Source: JACDAN01 sp035707105 (GTDB lineage: Bacteria > Actinomycetota > Thermoleophilia > Gaiellales > Gaiellaceae). From it: a stretch of DNA of 64,000 bases. Both the position numbers and the translations under genes were made by a program. Every line of letters begins with the position of its first letter. Positions within the stretch are counted from its first letter, which is position 1. The notes beneath the pieces are model-generated. The model was not told where the DNA came from and ran no database searches. It worked only from the letters and a program-made list of their open reading frames with translations. The stretch is taken from NCBI GenBank assembly GCA_035707105.1, contig DASSUI010000032.1, positions 1-64,000 on the forward strand, written 5' to 3'. Below are positions 8,208-15,966 of the stretch, piece after piece.

Positions 8208-8618
8208 CTAGCGAGACTGAATTCCCAGCACGGCAGCGAGCGAAGTCACCTCGAGGAATAGGTTCTGCACCTCTCCGACGCCGCGCTCCTTGCGGATGAA
8301 CACGGTCGCGCCTGCGGCGGCCGCCTCCGCGGCGCCGAGCGTGGTCTCCGCGCCGGTCATTAGCAGGATCTGCACGGGAAGACCGGTCGCACGGATGCGT
8401 CGCGTCGCCTCCAGTCCGTCCATGACAGGCATCTCCAGATCCATGAGGATCACGTCCGGCCGCAGCTCGTCCGCGAGCTCGACAGCGATCCTTCCGTTTT
8501 CTGCAATTCCGACGACTTCGACTCGCTCGTCCTCCGAGAGCAAGGTCATCAACGACTCTGCGAAGAGCCTCTCGTCGTCCGCAAGCAGAACTCGTACGGC
8601 GTCCGGTGACGGCGGCAA
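8208..8618 (-). CDS. Stand-alone response-regulator receiver
   Basis: This 136-residue protein is a receiver domain and nothing more. The acidic pair is VLLADDERLF, the phosphoacceptor Asp is in VILMDLEMPVMDG (about residue 58), the switch Thr is in LLMTGA and the Lys in VFIRKE. All key residues are present, so it should accept phosphate, but it has no DNA-binding or enzyme domain. It may act by binding another protein, CheY-like, or as a phosphate sink. It diverges from the next gene, whose receiver is defective in exactly the residues that are intact here. A functional pairing is inference. Confidence 0.82.
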   Translation of the reverse strand: MPPSPDAVRVLLADDERLFAESLMTLLSEDERVEVVGIAENGRIAVELADELRPDVILMDLEMPVMDGLEATRRIRATGLPVQILLMTGAETTLGAAEAAAAGATVFIRKERGVGEVQNLFLEVTSLAAVLGIQSR

Positions 8619-8802
8619 AGGTGAGATGCGAGGACCCTACGACCGTCTGTTCCCGATTCCAAGTCCAGGCTCGAGGCAGTTCCCTGGCCAAAAGTCGGGC
8701 TGACAACCCGTGGACAGGGCTCCCAGTATCACCAGTGCCACTGGCTCGGTGCCCTTGAACCGGCAGACTGCTGCATCTACGTTGCGTATGTCCTCCGCGG
8801 CC

Positions 8803-9501
8803 ATGGACAGGAGAAACACACCGGATCCCCTGACAGCCGTCGTCCTGGATCCTCATCCGATCTGGCTCGACGCGATCGAACTGGTGCTGCATCGGATCGG
8901 CGCGACTGTCGTCACGAAGACGTCGTCCTCGATCGAGGCTCTAACGACGATCGCGCGCGTCCAGCCAGGGCTGCTCACCCTCGAGCTCGACACTCCTCAG
9001 GGGGAGCCCGATGGGTTCGAAGTCATCCGGCAGGCGAGGACGCGGGCGCCGTCCTTACGTGCAATCGTCCTTTCGGCCCACCACGATACGGCCCACATCG
9101 ACGCCGCCCTCGGCGCCGGGGCGGCGGCGTACGTCTTGAAAACTGCGCATGCCGACGACGTGACGTCCGCCGTCCGCCAGGCGTTCGAGCATTCGATCTA
9201 CGTTTCCGCGGCTCGACGGCCGAGAGTGCCGGAATCGACCGTGCCGGCGCGATCTGCCGTCTCGAGCCCCACCGCCGGTCTGACCCGGCGCGAGCTCGAG
9301 ATCCTCCGCCTAGTCGCCGACGGCCACACGAACTCACAGCTCGCCCGCATGCTCTGGGTGACCGAGCAGACGGTGAAGTTCCACCTCTCGAACATCTACC
9401 GCAAACTCGGCGTCTCGAACAGGACCGAGGCGAGCCGCTGGGCGCAGCTGAACGGGCTGCTCACGCCGCAGCCGTCCGACGCCTCGTCGATCTCCGCCTG
9501 A
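8803..9501 (+). CDS. LuxR-type regulator with non-phosphorylatable receiver
   Basis: The frame is open from 8710. ATG codons at 8788 and 8803 are both possible and no clear ribosome site decides; I use 8803 since it begins just before the receiver. The receiver (about 10-125) has Asp-Pro instead of an acidic pair (VVLDPHPIW) and Glu61 in LLTLELDTPQ where Asp is expected, while Lys is kept in YVLKT. The C-terminal LuxR/GerE helix-turn-helix is intact: LTRRELEILRLVADGHTNSQL and TVKFHLSNIYRKLGV. Such a protein is likely not controlled by phosphorylation or is held in an active-like state. There is no histidine kinase next to it. Confidence 0.83.
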   Translation: MDRRNTPDPLTAVVLDPHPIWLDAIELVLHRIGATVVTKTSSSIEALTTIARVQPGLLTLELDTPQGEPDGFEVIRQARTRAPSLRAIVLSAHHDTAHIDAALGAGAAAYVLKTAHADDVTSAVRQAFEHSIYVSAARRPRVPESTVPARSAVSSPTAGLTRRELEILRLVADGHTNSQLARMLWVTEQTVKFHLSNIYRKLGVSNRTEASRWAQLNGLLTPQPSDASSISA

Positions 9502-9514
9502 CCGGCGCTACCAT

Positions 9515-9731
9515 TGTCTGCGCCCGGCCGCGCTAGGTGGGGAGCTAGCGGTTCCCTGAACCCGCAATCCGCTCCAGCGGGGCTGAATCCCCTCCCGAGG
9601 GGGTCGCGTCCGAGACACGGGCTTCGGGTGCGAGCGTTGACAGTCAGGTCCCGCGCACTGGGAGTCTCCGAACCGCGTCAGGTCCGGGAGGAAGCAGCGC
9701 TAAGGAGTCCCTCTCAGGTGCCGCGGACAGC
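9515..9731 (+). ncRNA. ffs: Signal recognition particle RNA, large bacterial type
   Basis: The conserved SRP domain IV hairpin is seen as GTCAGGTCCGGGAGGAAGCAGC (9678-9699), the Ffh-binding loop. Upstream the GCTAGGTGGGGAGCTAGCGG and CCCGCAATCCGC segments match the Alu-domain part of long actinobacterial SRP RNAs. The two ends (TTGTCTGCG near 9515 and CCGCGGACAG ending at 9730) can pair to close the molecule; the ends are approximate. The gene lies upstream of dnaX, its usual place in many Gram-positive bacteria. Confidence 0.88.
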
Positions 9732-9820
9732 CTGACTCGAGCGAGCACCCCCTGCACCGGCTCGAACACACCGTCGAAGGAGGGTGCGCGGCCGGGCATT
9801 CGTTTTGCGCGCGCCCCCGA

Positions 9821-9947
9821 GGAACGGGCTTTGCCCGTTCCGCTCTTCGAGGCGTCGAGTGGAGGAAGTATCGTGCGCACCTGGGCCGCGCGGCGCGAAG
9901 CGCCGCCCGGCTTCATCGGGTCGCGCAAAGTCGTGAGACTTTGCGCG
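9821..9947 (+). repeat. Three-hairpin composite repeat, copy A
   Basis: Three perfect hairpins follow one another: GGAACGGGC/GCCCGTTCC (9821-9841), GCGGCGC/GCGCCGC (9890-9906) and an 11-bp stem CGCGCAAAGTC/GACTTTGCGCG with loop GTGA (9922-9947). A second copy in opposite orientation lies at 63731-63857, with compensatory changes in the third stem. This copy sits between SRP RNA and dnaX and ends 14 bases before the dnaX start, so it would be in the dnaX leader. It is either a structured RNA element or a dispersed palindromic repeat. Confidence 0.7.
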
Positions 9948-9961
9948 AAGCGAGGAACGCA

Positions 9962-11542
9962 GTGACCGCGCTCTACAGGAAATACCGTCCGCAGGACTTC
10001 GACGAGGTCGTCGGCCAGGCGGCCGTCGTCCAGACCCTGCGGAACGCGATCGACACGGGCCAGGTGCGGCAGGCGTATCTGTTCGCCGGCCCGCGCGGGA
10101 CCGGGAAGACCTCGCTTGCGCGCATCCTCGCCAAGGCCATGAACTGCGCGAGCGGGCCGACGACGACGCCGGACGGCACTTGCCATTCCTGCGTCGCGAT
10201 CGCCAACGGCACGTCACTCGACGTGATCGAGATGGACGCAGCCTCGCAGCGCGGGATCGACGACATCCGCGAGATCCGCGAGCGCGTCGTCCTCCAGCCG
10301 GTGGAGGGCCGGTACAAGGTCTACATCCTCGACGAGGCGCACCAGCTCACGGACGCCGCGTTCAACGCGCTCCTGAAGCTGATCGAGGAACCTCCGCCCC
10401 ACCTCGTCTTCGTCTTCTGCACGACCGACGTCGCGAAGATGCTCCCGACAGTCCGCTCGCGGTGCCAGACGTTCGTCTTCTCGCGGCCCCGGCTCCCCGA
10501 CCTCATCCGCCTGCTCTCCCATGTGGCGGAACGCGAGGGCATCGACGCGCCCGAGGCGGCGCTCTCCCTCGTCGCGCGGAGCGCGCGGGGTAGCTTCCGG
10601 GACGCAGTGTCGACGCTGGACCAGCTCGCGGCCGCGACCGGGAACCAGGTGAGTGTCCAGTCGGTCCTGCAGCTCCTCGGCGCCGTCGAGGAGGAGGCGC
10701 TGTTCCGGCTCTGCGACCTCGTGGTCGACAAGGACACGGCCGGGGCGCTGCAGTTCCTCGAAGACCTAGCCGACCAGGGACAGGACCTCGGTCGCCTCGT
10801 CACCGACCTCCTGGAGCACCTGCGGCACCTGCTCCTCGTCCAGCACATGGGCGAGGTCCCGGACTCCCTGCCGGTGACCGAGGAGACGCGCGAGCGGCTG
10901 CGCGCGCAGGCGAACCAGCTCCCGGGCCCGACCGTCATTCGGCTCTGCGACCTCCTGGCCGTGGCCGTCGACGACATGCGCCAGGGCGGTGACCCCCGCC
11001 TGCCGCTCGAGCTCGCGCTCATCAAGGTCACTCGGCCGGGCGCCGACCTCGACCGCGAGTCGCTCGCGTTCCGGATCGATCAGCTCGAGCACCGGACGCC
11101 GGGCGCCGTCCCCGTCGCGCCGGCCGAGCCCTCCGCGCCGACAGAGGAGCCGGCGGCCGCTGAGGCGCCCTCGCCGCCGCCGCTGGAGCTCGACCAGCTG
11201 AAGGCTGCCTGGCAGCGGTCGGTCATCCCCGCCGTCGAGGAACGGTCGGTCCCGACGGCGTCGGTGCTCCGAGAGGCGAATCCGACGGACATCGCCGGCG
11301 ACACGCTGACGGTCGAGTTCCCCGCCGCGGCCTCGTTCCACCGCCAGCTCGCGGAGGAGCCGAAGAACGCGACGCTCCTCGTCGACGCGCTCTACGAGGT
11401 GACGGGCCGCAAGTTCGCGCTCGCGTTCCAGGTGGGCGAGAACGGGGAAACCGAGGCCGTGCAGGAGCGCCAGCTGACCGAGGAGGAACTCGTGGAGGAG
11501 ATCAAGCACACATTCGACGCCCGCGAGGTGACACCCGAGTGA
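9962..11542 (+). CDS. dnaX: DNA polymerase III subunit gamma/tau
   Basis: I take the GTG at 9962 (GAGGAACGCA upstream; protein begins VTALYRKYRP as in the family) rather than ATG 9941. The 526-residue clamp-loader ATPase has Walker A GPRGTGKTS (43-51), the zinc module, Walker B ILDEAHQL, sensor 1 FCTTD and the SRC motif VRSRCQTF. Domain III and a short acidic, Pro-rich tau-like tail follow. It loads the beta clamp and links polymerase cores at the fork. The zinc module has Cys62, Cys74 and Cys77, but Asp71 replaces the second Cys found in E. coli. The stop overlaps ybaB (GTGA). No slippery A run for gamma production is evident. Confidence 0.94.
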   Translation: MTALYRKYRPQDFDEVVGQAAVVQTLRNAIDTGQVRQAYLFAGPRGTGKTSLARILAKAMNCASGPTTTPDGTCHSCVAIANGTSLDVIEMDAASQRGIDDIREIRERVVLQPVEGRYKVYILDEAHQLTDAAFNALLKLIEEPPPHLVFVFCTTDVAKMLPTVRSRCQTFVFSRPRLPDLIRLLSHVAEREGIDAPEAALSLVARSARGSFRDAVSTLDQLAAATGNQVSVQSVLQLLGAVEEEALFRLCDLVVDKDTAGALQFLEDLADQGQDLGRLVTDLLEHLRHLLLVQHMGEVPDSLPVTEETRERLRAQANQLPGPTVIRLCDLLAVAVDDMRQGGDPRLPLELALIKVTRPGADLDRESLAFRIDQLEHRTPGAVPVAPAEPSAPTEEPAAAEAPSPPPLELDQLKAAWQRSVIPAVEERSVPTASVLREANPTDIAGDTLTVEFPAAASFHRQLAEEPKNATLLVDALYEVTGRKFALAFQVGENGETEAVQERQLTEEELVEEIKHTFDAREVTPE

Positions 11543-11862
11543 GCGGGCCGGGCGGCATGGACATCAACAAGATGATGCAGCAGGTCCAGCAGATGCAGGC
11601 CGAGATGGCCCGCGTTCAGGAGGAGCTCGCGACCCAGACCGTGGAGTCCTCCGCCGGAGGCGGAGCGGTGAAGGTGACGGCCAACGGCGCAGGCGAGATC
11701 GAGAAGATCGCGATCGCGCCGGAGGCGATCGACCCGGAGGACGCGGAGCTCCTCGCGGACATGATCGTGGGCGCGGTCAACGAGGCCCTTCGCTCGGCGA
11801 ACGACCTGGCGCAGTCACGCCTGGGCGGGCTCGCCGGCGGGCTGGGGCTGCCCGGCCTGTAA
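11539..11862 (+). CDS. YbaB/EbfC nucleoid-associated protein
   Basis: The GTG at 11539 overlaps the dnaX stop; ATG 11557 (MDINKMMQQVQQMQ) is an alternative start. The 107-residue protein shows the family pattern: a long N-terminal helix rich in Gln and Met, then VKVTANGAGEIEKIAIAPEAI, then a C-terminal helix and a Gly/Leu tail (GGLAGGLGLPGL). YbaB proteins are DNA-binding dimers that coat the nucleoid. In most actinobacteria recR comes next in this operon. Here the next gene runs the other way and recR is found about 34 kb downstream. Confidence 0.92.
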   Translation: MSGPGGMDINKMMQQVQQMQAEMARVQEELATQTVESSAGGGAVKVTANGAGEIEKIAIAPEAIDPEDAELLADMIVGAVNEALRSANDLAQSRLGGLAGGLGLPGL

Positions 11863-11878
11863 CGGACCGTCGTCTCAC

Positions 11879-13018
11879 TCAGCGCTCGAGAAGCGCGTCC
11901 ACGACGAGATCGACGTCCGCATCCGTCATGCGAGCGAAGAGAGGAAGCGTTATCGCGCGCGCCGCGGCGTCTTCCGTCCGAGGCAACGCGCGCGACGGCT
12001 GGATGCCCTGGTACGCCGAGAAACGGTGGATCGGCGGGTAATGCACGCTCGTCTGGATGCGCCGTTCGGCGAGCCGGGCCCGGATGTCGTCCCGTGACTC
12101 GGGATCGGGAGCGAGGGCGACCGCGAGATGATGTGCGCTCGTCGGCTCTCCGAGGCGGTCCGCGAAGGCCATGGTGTATCCGTTGACGCCGTGCAGGGCG
12201 TCCGCATAGGCACGGGCGAGGCGAGCGCGAGCGGCATTCTCCTCGGCGAGGAAGCCGAGCTGAACCAGTCCCATTGCGGCCCGCATCTCGTCGAGCCGAT
12301 AGTTAAGCCCCGGAACGACGACGTCGTAGGTCGAGGCGTGCCCCCGATGGCGGTCCCAGGTGAGCGTCGTCATCCCGTGCGAGCGAAGTAGCCGAGTCCG
12401 ATCGGCGACATCGGCTCGGTCGGTGACGATCATTCCGCCCTCGCCGACCGGCAGATTCTTGTTCGAGAAGAAGCTGAAGCACCCGACGTCGCCGATCGCA
12501 CCGCAGAAGCGAGCGTCCCATCTCGACCCCGGCGCATGGGCGGCGTCCTCGATGACGGCGATCCCGGCTTGTCGCGCAAGCTTGAGCACCGCGCCCATGT
12601 CGCATGCGAAACCGCCGTAGTGGAGTACGACGATCGCGCGGGTCGACGGCGAGCGTGCCCGCGCGAGATCCTCGGGATCGAGATTGAGGTCTCCGTCGCC
12701 AACGATGTCGCAGAACACGGGAGTGGCGCCCACGCGCCGAATCGTGTTCGCAGCGGCGACGAACGTGAGCGACGGGACAATCACCTCGTCGCCGGGCCCG
12801 CAATCGAGCGCGAGCAGGGCGAGGTGAAGCGCAGCGGTGCCGTTTGCGACAGCGTAGGCATGGCGAACGTCGATTTCCTCTGCGAACGCGGCCTCGAACT
12901 CCGCAACCTTCGGCCCCATGCTCCACCAGCCCGACGCAACGACGTCTGCGGCAGCTTCGGACAGCTCTGGCCGCAGCGTGACATCCGACAGCGGCACTTT
13001 CCAGGTCTGCTCGCTCAT
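11879..13018 (-). CDS. DegT/DnrJ/EryC1-family sugar aminotransferase
   Basis: Start ATG 13018 (MSEQTWKVPL) is preferred; an in-frame ATG at 13057 would add 13 residues. The 379-residue PLP enzyme has NGTAALHLAL (59-68), the cofactor-contacting Asp in VIEDAAHAPG (Asp158) and the Schiff-base Lys in FFSNKNLPVGEGG (Lys187). The family makes amino sugars from keto sugar nucleotides using glutamate. Within this island it could act after a 4,6-dehydratase such as the LegB-like enzyme at 32.3-33.3 kb. It ends 17 bases past ybaB, in convergent orientation, and marks the left border of the polysaccharide block. Confidence 0.88.
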   Translation of the reverse strand: MSEQTWKVPLSDVTLRPELSEAAADVVASGWWSMGPKVAEFEAAFAEEIDVRHAYAVANGTAALHLALLALDCGPGDEVIVPSLTFVAAANTIRRVGATPVFCDIVGDGDLNLDPEDLARARSPSTRAIVVLHYGGFACDMGAVLKLARQAGIAVIEDAAHAPGSRWDARFCGAIGDVGCFSFFSNKNLPVGEGGMIVTDRADVADRTRLLRSHGMTTLTWDRHRGHASTYDVVVPGLNYRLDEMRAAMGLVQLGFLAEENAARARLARAYADALHGVNGYTMAFADRLGEPTSAHHLAVALAPDPESRDDIRARLAERRIQTSVHYPPIHRFSAYQGIQPSRALPRTEDAAARAITLPLFARMTDADVDLVVDALLER

Positions 13019-13229
13019 TGAGATCCCGGACGCAGGCCTCGCCCCGTTGGGTGCCACATGAGCCCCGTCGTGTCCTTCATGGCCATATGTCTAGTTTTGT
13101 GTAAGGAGTCTTGAAAGATGCTGAGGTTCATGCCATAAACGATGTTTAGGGGAAGTATGTTTGGAGGAACCACCGTGCGGGCCACCGGGGAGGGGCCTCG
13201 GGGAGGGGCCTCGGGGGAGGGGAAGGCAG
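13019..13229. promoter_or_regulatory. Divergent leader region upstream of the priming transferase
   Basis: This is noticeably richer in A and T than its surroundings (for example TTTTGTGTAAGGAGTCTTGA near 13096), as expected of a promoter region serving the aminotransferase leftward and the priming sugar transferase rightward. I cannot assign exact -35/-10 boxes. The right end carries a G-rich tandem repeat listed separately. Confidence 0.45.
13187..13222 (+). repeat. G-rich 13-bp tandem repeat, possible G-quadruplex
   Basis: The unit GGGGAGGGGCCTC occurs twice exactly (13187-13199, 13200-13212), followed by GGGGGAGGGG (13213-13222). This gives six runs of four or more G on the coding strand just before the start of the priming sugar transferase. 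Such a tract can form a G-quadruplex and can slip in copy number. Confidence 0.8.
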
Positions 13230-14003
13230 TTGCGGTCAGACGTGCGGCTCGATTCAACAGTAACGCTTACGCGTTCGCAGACAACGGCTACGCGAACCCG
13301 CGGTTGGCTGCGGCGTGCCATTGACGTCGGGCTCGCTGCCGCGCTGATCCTGCTGTTCACTCCTCTTCTCGTCTTGATCGCAGTGACAATCAAGATCGAC
13401 AGTCGGGGCCCCGTCTTCTTTCGGTGTCGTCGCGCGGGTTACCGTGGTCGCGAATTCGAGATGCTGAAGTTTCGGAAGATGTACGACAGCGCAGGCGGTT
13501 CTCCGCTCACATCGGTCGACGATGCGCGCTTCACCCGAGTCGGCAGCCTTCTGGCACGAACGAAGCTGGACGAGATCCCCCAGCTGTTCAACGTCCTGAG
13601 GGGCGAAATGAGTCTCGTGGGACCGAGGCCGGAGGATCCCAGCTTCGTTGCGCCCCGCCGGTCCGAGTTCGACGTCATCCTCTCCGTGCGCCCGGGTATC
13701 ACCGGGCTGAGCCAGCTCGCTTTCGCGCGCGAGACACAGATTCTGGCGGCGGAGGACCGTGAAGGGGACTACGAGCGCCGGATCCTCCCGCAAAAATTGC
13801 AGCTCGACCGGCTTTACGCGGACCGGGCGACGCTCCGCACGGATTTCGGAATTCTCGTGTGGACGATCATGGCCGTCGTCTTCAGCCGCTCGGTCGCGGT
13901 ACACAGGGCCGATGGCCGCCTGACTTTGCGACGCCGTCCCAGGCCGATGGAGGCGCCCGCTACAGCGCCGGCCGCTCAAGAGGTGGGGAGCCACGCCGCG
14001 TGA
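13230..14003 (+). CDS. Priming sugar transferase (undecaprenyl-phosphate sugar phosphotransferase, WbaP/WcaJ C-terminal type)
   Basis: TTG 13230 is preferred: it has a purine-rich GGGGAGGGGAAGG upstream and removes a low-complexity Pro/Gly leader present if TTG 13161 is used; GTG 13242 is also possible. The roughly 257-residue protein has one membrane helix (VGLAAALILLFTPLLVLIAV) followed by the cytoplasmic catalytic domain with GPVFF-RCRRAGYRG, FEMLKFRKM, RFTRVGSLLARTKLDEIPQL, FNVLRGEMSLVGPRP and VRPGITGLSQ. It transfers a sugar phosphate to undecaprenyl phosphate to start the repeat unit. The stop overlaps the nucleotidyltransferase start (GTGA). Confidence 0.9.
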   Translation: MRSDVRLDSTVTLTRSQTTATRTRGWLRRAIDVGLAAALILLFTPLLVLIAVTIKIDSRGPVFFRCRRAGYRGREFEMLKFRKMYDSAGGSPLTSVDDARFTRVGSLLARTKLDEIPQLFNVLRGEMSLVGPRPEDPSFVAPRRSEFDVILSVRPGITGLSQLAFARETQILAAEDREGDYERRILPQKLQLDRLYADRATLRTDFGILVWTIMAVVFSRSVAVHRADGRLTLRRRPRPMEAPATAPAAQEVGSHAA

Positions 14004-14842
14004 CGGACCCCGCGCTCGACATGGTCGATCAGCTGGGAGCTTCAGCGAGCGGCGCAGCGTTCGAAGACGTCCAGAACACGAAGGCCGTGATCCTCGCCGG
14101 CGGTCGAGGAACCCGACTGGCCCCGTTCACATCGGTCCTCCCAAAACCGCTGATGCCCGTCGGCAACCGCGCGATCCTGGAGATCGTCGTGCGCCGCCTC
14201 GCGGACTGCGGGATCACGGATGTGACGTTCTGCGTCGGCTATCTCTCCCACCTGATCAGGGCAGTGTTCGACGGTGGCGCCGCCAACGGGAATCACTACG
14301 GTCCCACGAGCATCAAATACGTTCAAGAACAGGAGGCGATGGGCACTGCAGCCCCGCTTGCGCTCGTGGATGGCCTTAACGACACCTTCATCGTGATGAA
14401 CGGCGACGTCCTCACGACCCTCGACTACCGCAGCTTGCTCGGGCATCACCGCAGCGCCGGCAATGTGCTCACGATCGCGACGCATTTACGCACGACCAAG
14501 ATCGACTACGGGATCCTGCACGTGGACGCGGGGAGTCGAATCCAGGCGTTCGAAGAGAAGCCTGAGATCTTGTCCTCGGTGAGCATGGGGATCTACGCGA
14601 TGGAGCCCGTCATTCTCGAGTACCTGCCGCCGGGGCAGGCCTTCGACTTTCCCGATCTCGTGCGCGCCCTGCTGGACGACGACCAGCCGGTCGGCGCATT
14701 CCTCTACGACGGGCTCTGGTTCGATATCGGGCGTCACGAGGAGTACGAGCGTGCCGTCACCGCCTGGGAGGATCTCGAAAGGGATGAAGCGCGCGCGGCT
14801 CAATCGGACCCCGACAGAGCGCCGGTCAGGGCCGTCGAGTGA
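14000..14842 (+). CDS. Sugar-1-phosphate nucleotidyltransferase
   Basis: This GTG start overlaps the preceding stop, with AGGTGGGGAG upstream. The 280-residue protein is a single NTP_transferase domain with the signature LAGGRGTRLAPFTSVLPKPLMPVGNRAIL (about 33-61), the metal-binding Asp in VMNGDVL, VSMGIYAM and FDIGRHEEY. It resembles mannose-1-phosphate guanylyl- and glucose-1-phosphate nucleotidyltransferases and lacks the extra C-terminal domains of GlmU or ManC. It makes an activated sugar for the island, and the base and sugar used cannot be read from sequence. It is coupled by overlap to both neighbours. Confidence 0.87.
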   Translation: MTDPALDMVDQLGASASGAAFEDVQNTKAVILAGGRGTRLAPFTSVLPKPLMPVGNRAILEIVVRRLADCGITDVTFCVGYLSHLIRAVFDGGAANGNHYGPTSIKYVQEQEAMGTAAPLALVDGLNDTFIVMNGDVLTTLDYRSLLGHHRSAGNVLTIATHLRTTKIDYGILHVDAGSRIQAFEEKPEILSSVSMGIYAMEPVILEYLPPGQAFDFPDLVRALLDDDQPVGAFLYDGLWFDIGRHEEYERAVTAWEDLERDEARAAQSDPDRAPVRAVE

Positions 14843-15924
14843 GCCAGGACCTAGCAGTCCCCGCGAACGACAACATCCATCCGCTCGACGGACAGCGGCA
14901 TCGCAAGGCCCTCATCACCGGCGGAGCAGGGTTCATCGGCTCACATCTCGCGGAGAGCCTCCTCGCCGAGCGATGGGAGGTGTATGCATTGGACGACGTC
15001 TCGACTGGCTCCGTCGAGAACGTTGCGCGCCTGCTCGACCATCCGCACTTCCATCTTGTGGTCGAGTCTGTGCTCTCGCCTGCGGTGGTCAGCGAGCTGG
15101 TCCACAAGGTCGATGTCGTCTACCACCTCGCGGCTGCAGTCGGCGTTCGGCTCATCGTCGAGAAGCCAGTGCACACGATCGTCACCAACCTCCAGGGAAC
15201 CGAAATCGTGGTCGACTACTGTGCGCGGTTCGGAAAGCGTGTCCTCGTGGCGTCGACGTCGGAGGTCTACGGCGATCACCGGGAAGAGCGCCCACTCCAC
15301 GAGCAGGCGCGGCGCGTGTACGGTCCGACGACCGCACGGCGCTGGGCATACGCGGGCTCGAAGGCGATGGACGAATTTCTCGCGCTCGCATACCACGGTG
15401 AGCGTGACCTCGACTGTGTTATCGCACGCCTCTTCAATACGGTAGGCCCGGGCCAAACCGGCCGGTACGGCATGGTGATTCCAAGTTTCGTCGGGAACGC
15501 GCTGGCTGGCCGGCCACTCGACATCCACGGTGATGGGACGCAAACGCGATGCTTTTGCCACGTTCAGGACGTCATCCGCGCCGTCCGCGGGCTAATGGAG
15601 GAGCCGACGACGTCGGGTGAGGTCTACAACGTCGGTTCGACGAACCGCATCTCGATCGCCAGCCTTGCGGAGCGGGTGCTCGAGATGACCAGGAGTAAAT
15701 CCGAGCTCCGGTTCGTTCCCTACGAGGAGGTCTATGGCCAGGGAATCGAGGACATGCTTCACCGCATCCCCTCGATCGAGAAGATCCACGCTGCAATCGG
15801 CTGGCATCCCACCCTCACCCTCGATCGGATCATCTCGGACGTCATCGACCATCAGCTCACAGCCCAGGCGTCAGAGACGTTTAGAGACGAAGCTGCAGCC
15901 GCAGGCGGGCTCGCATCCCGCTAG
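14839..15924 (+). CDS. NAD-dependent epimerase/dehydratase (extended SDR)
   Basis: The GTG start overlaps the previous stop. The 361-residue protein is an extended short-chain dehydrogenase: NAD site TGGAGFIGSH (about residues 30-39), HLAAAVGV, catalytic Ser/Thr in VASTSEVYGDH and the YAGSKAMDE Tyr-Lys pair, then RLFNTVGPGQTGRYGMVIP typical of UDP-glucuronate decarboxylase and UDP-glucose 4-epimerase relatives. It probably converts the sugar nucleotide made by the upstream nucleotidyltransferase. The exact reaction (epimerase, decarboxylase or 4,6-dehydratase) is not determined. It is the last gene of a three-gene coupled operon. Confidence 0.87.
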   Translation: MSQDLAVPANDNIHPLDGQRHRKALITGGAGFIGSHLAESLLAERWEVYALDDVSTGSVENVARLLDHPHFHLVVESVLSPAVVSELVHKVDVVYHLAAAVGVRLIVEKPVHTIVTNLQGTEIVVDYCARFGKRVLVASTSEVYGDHREERPLHEQARRVYGPTTARRWAYAGSKAMDEFLALAYHGERDLDCVIARLFNTVGPGQTGRYGMVIPSFVGNALAGRPLDIHGDGTQTRCFCHVQDVIRAVRGLMEEPTTSGEVYNVGSTNRISIASLAERVLEMTRSKSELRFVPYEEVYGQGIEDMLHRIPSIEKIHAAIGWHPTLTLDRIISDVIDHQLTAQASETFRDEAAAAGGLASR

Positions 15925-15966
15925 TAGTCGCCTCGAACGCATCGCCACGTGTGGCGAACCGCGCGG

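Noticed and set aside
13142..13324. Small plus-strand frame upstream of the sugar transferase (60 codons from 13142)
   Set aside because: It overlaps the G-rich repeat and the transferase start in another frame and has no protein features.
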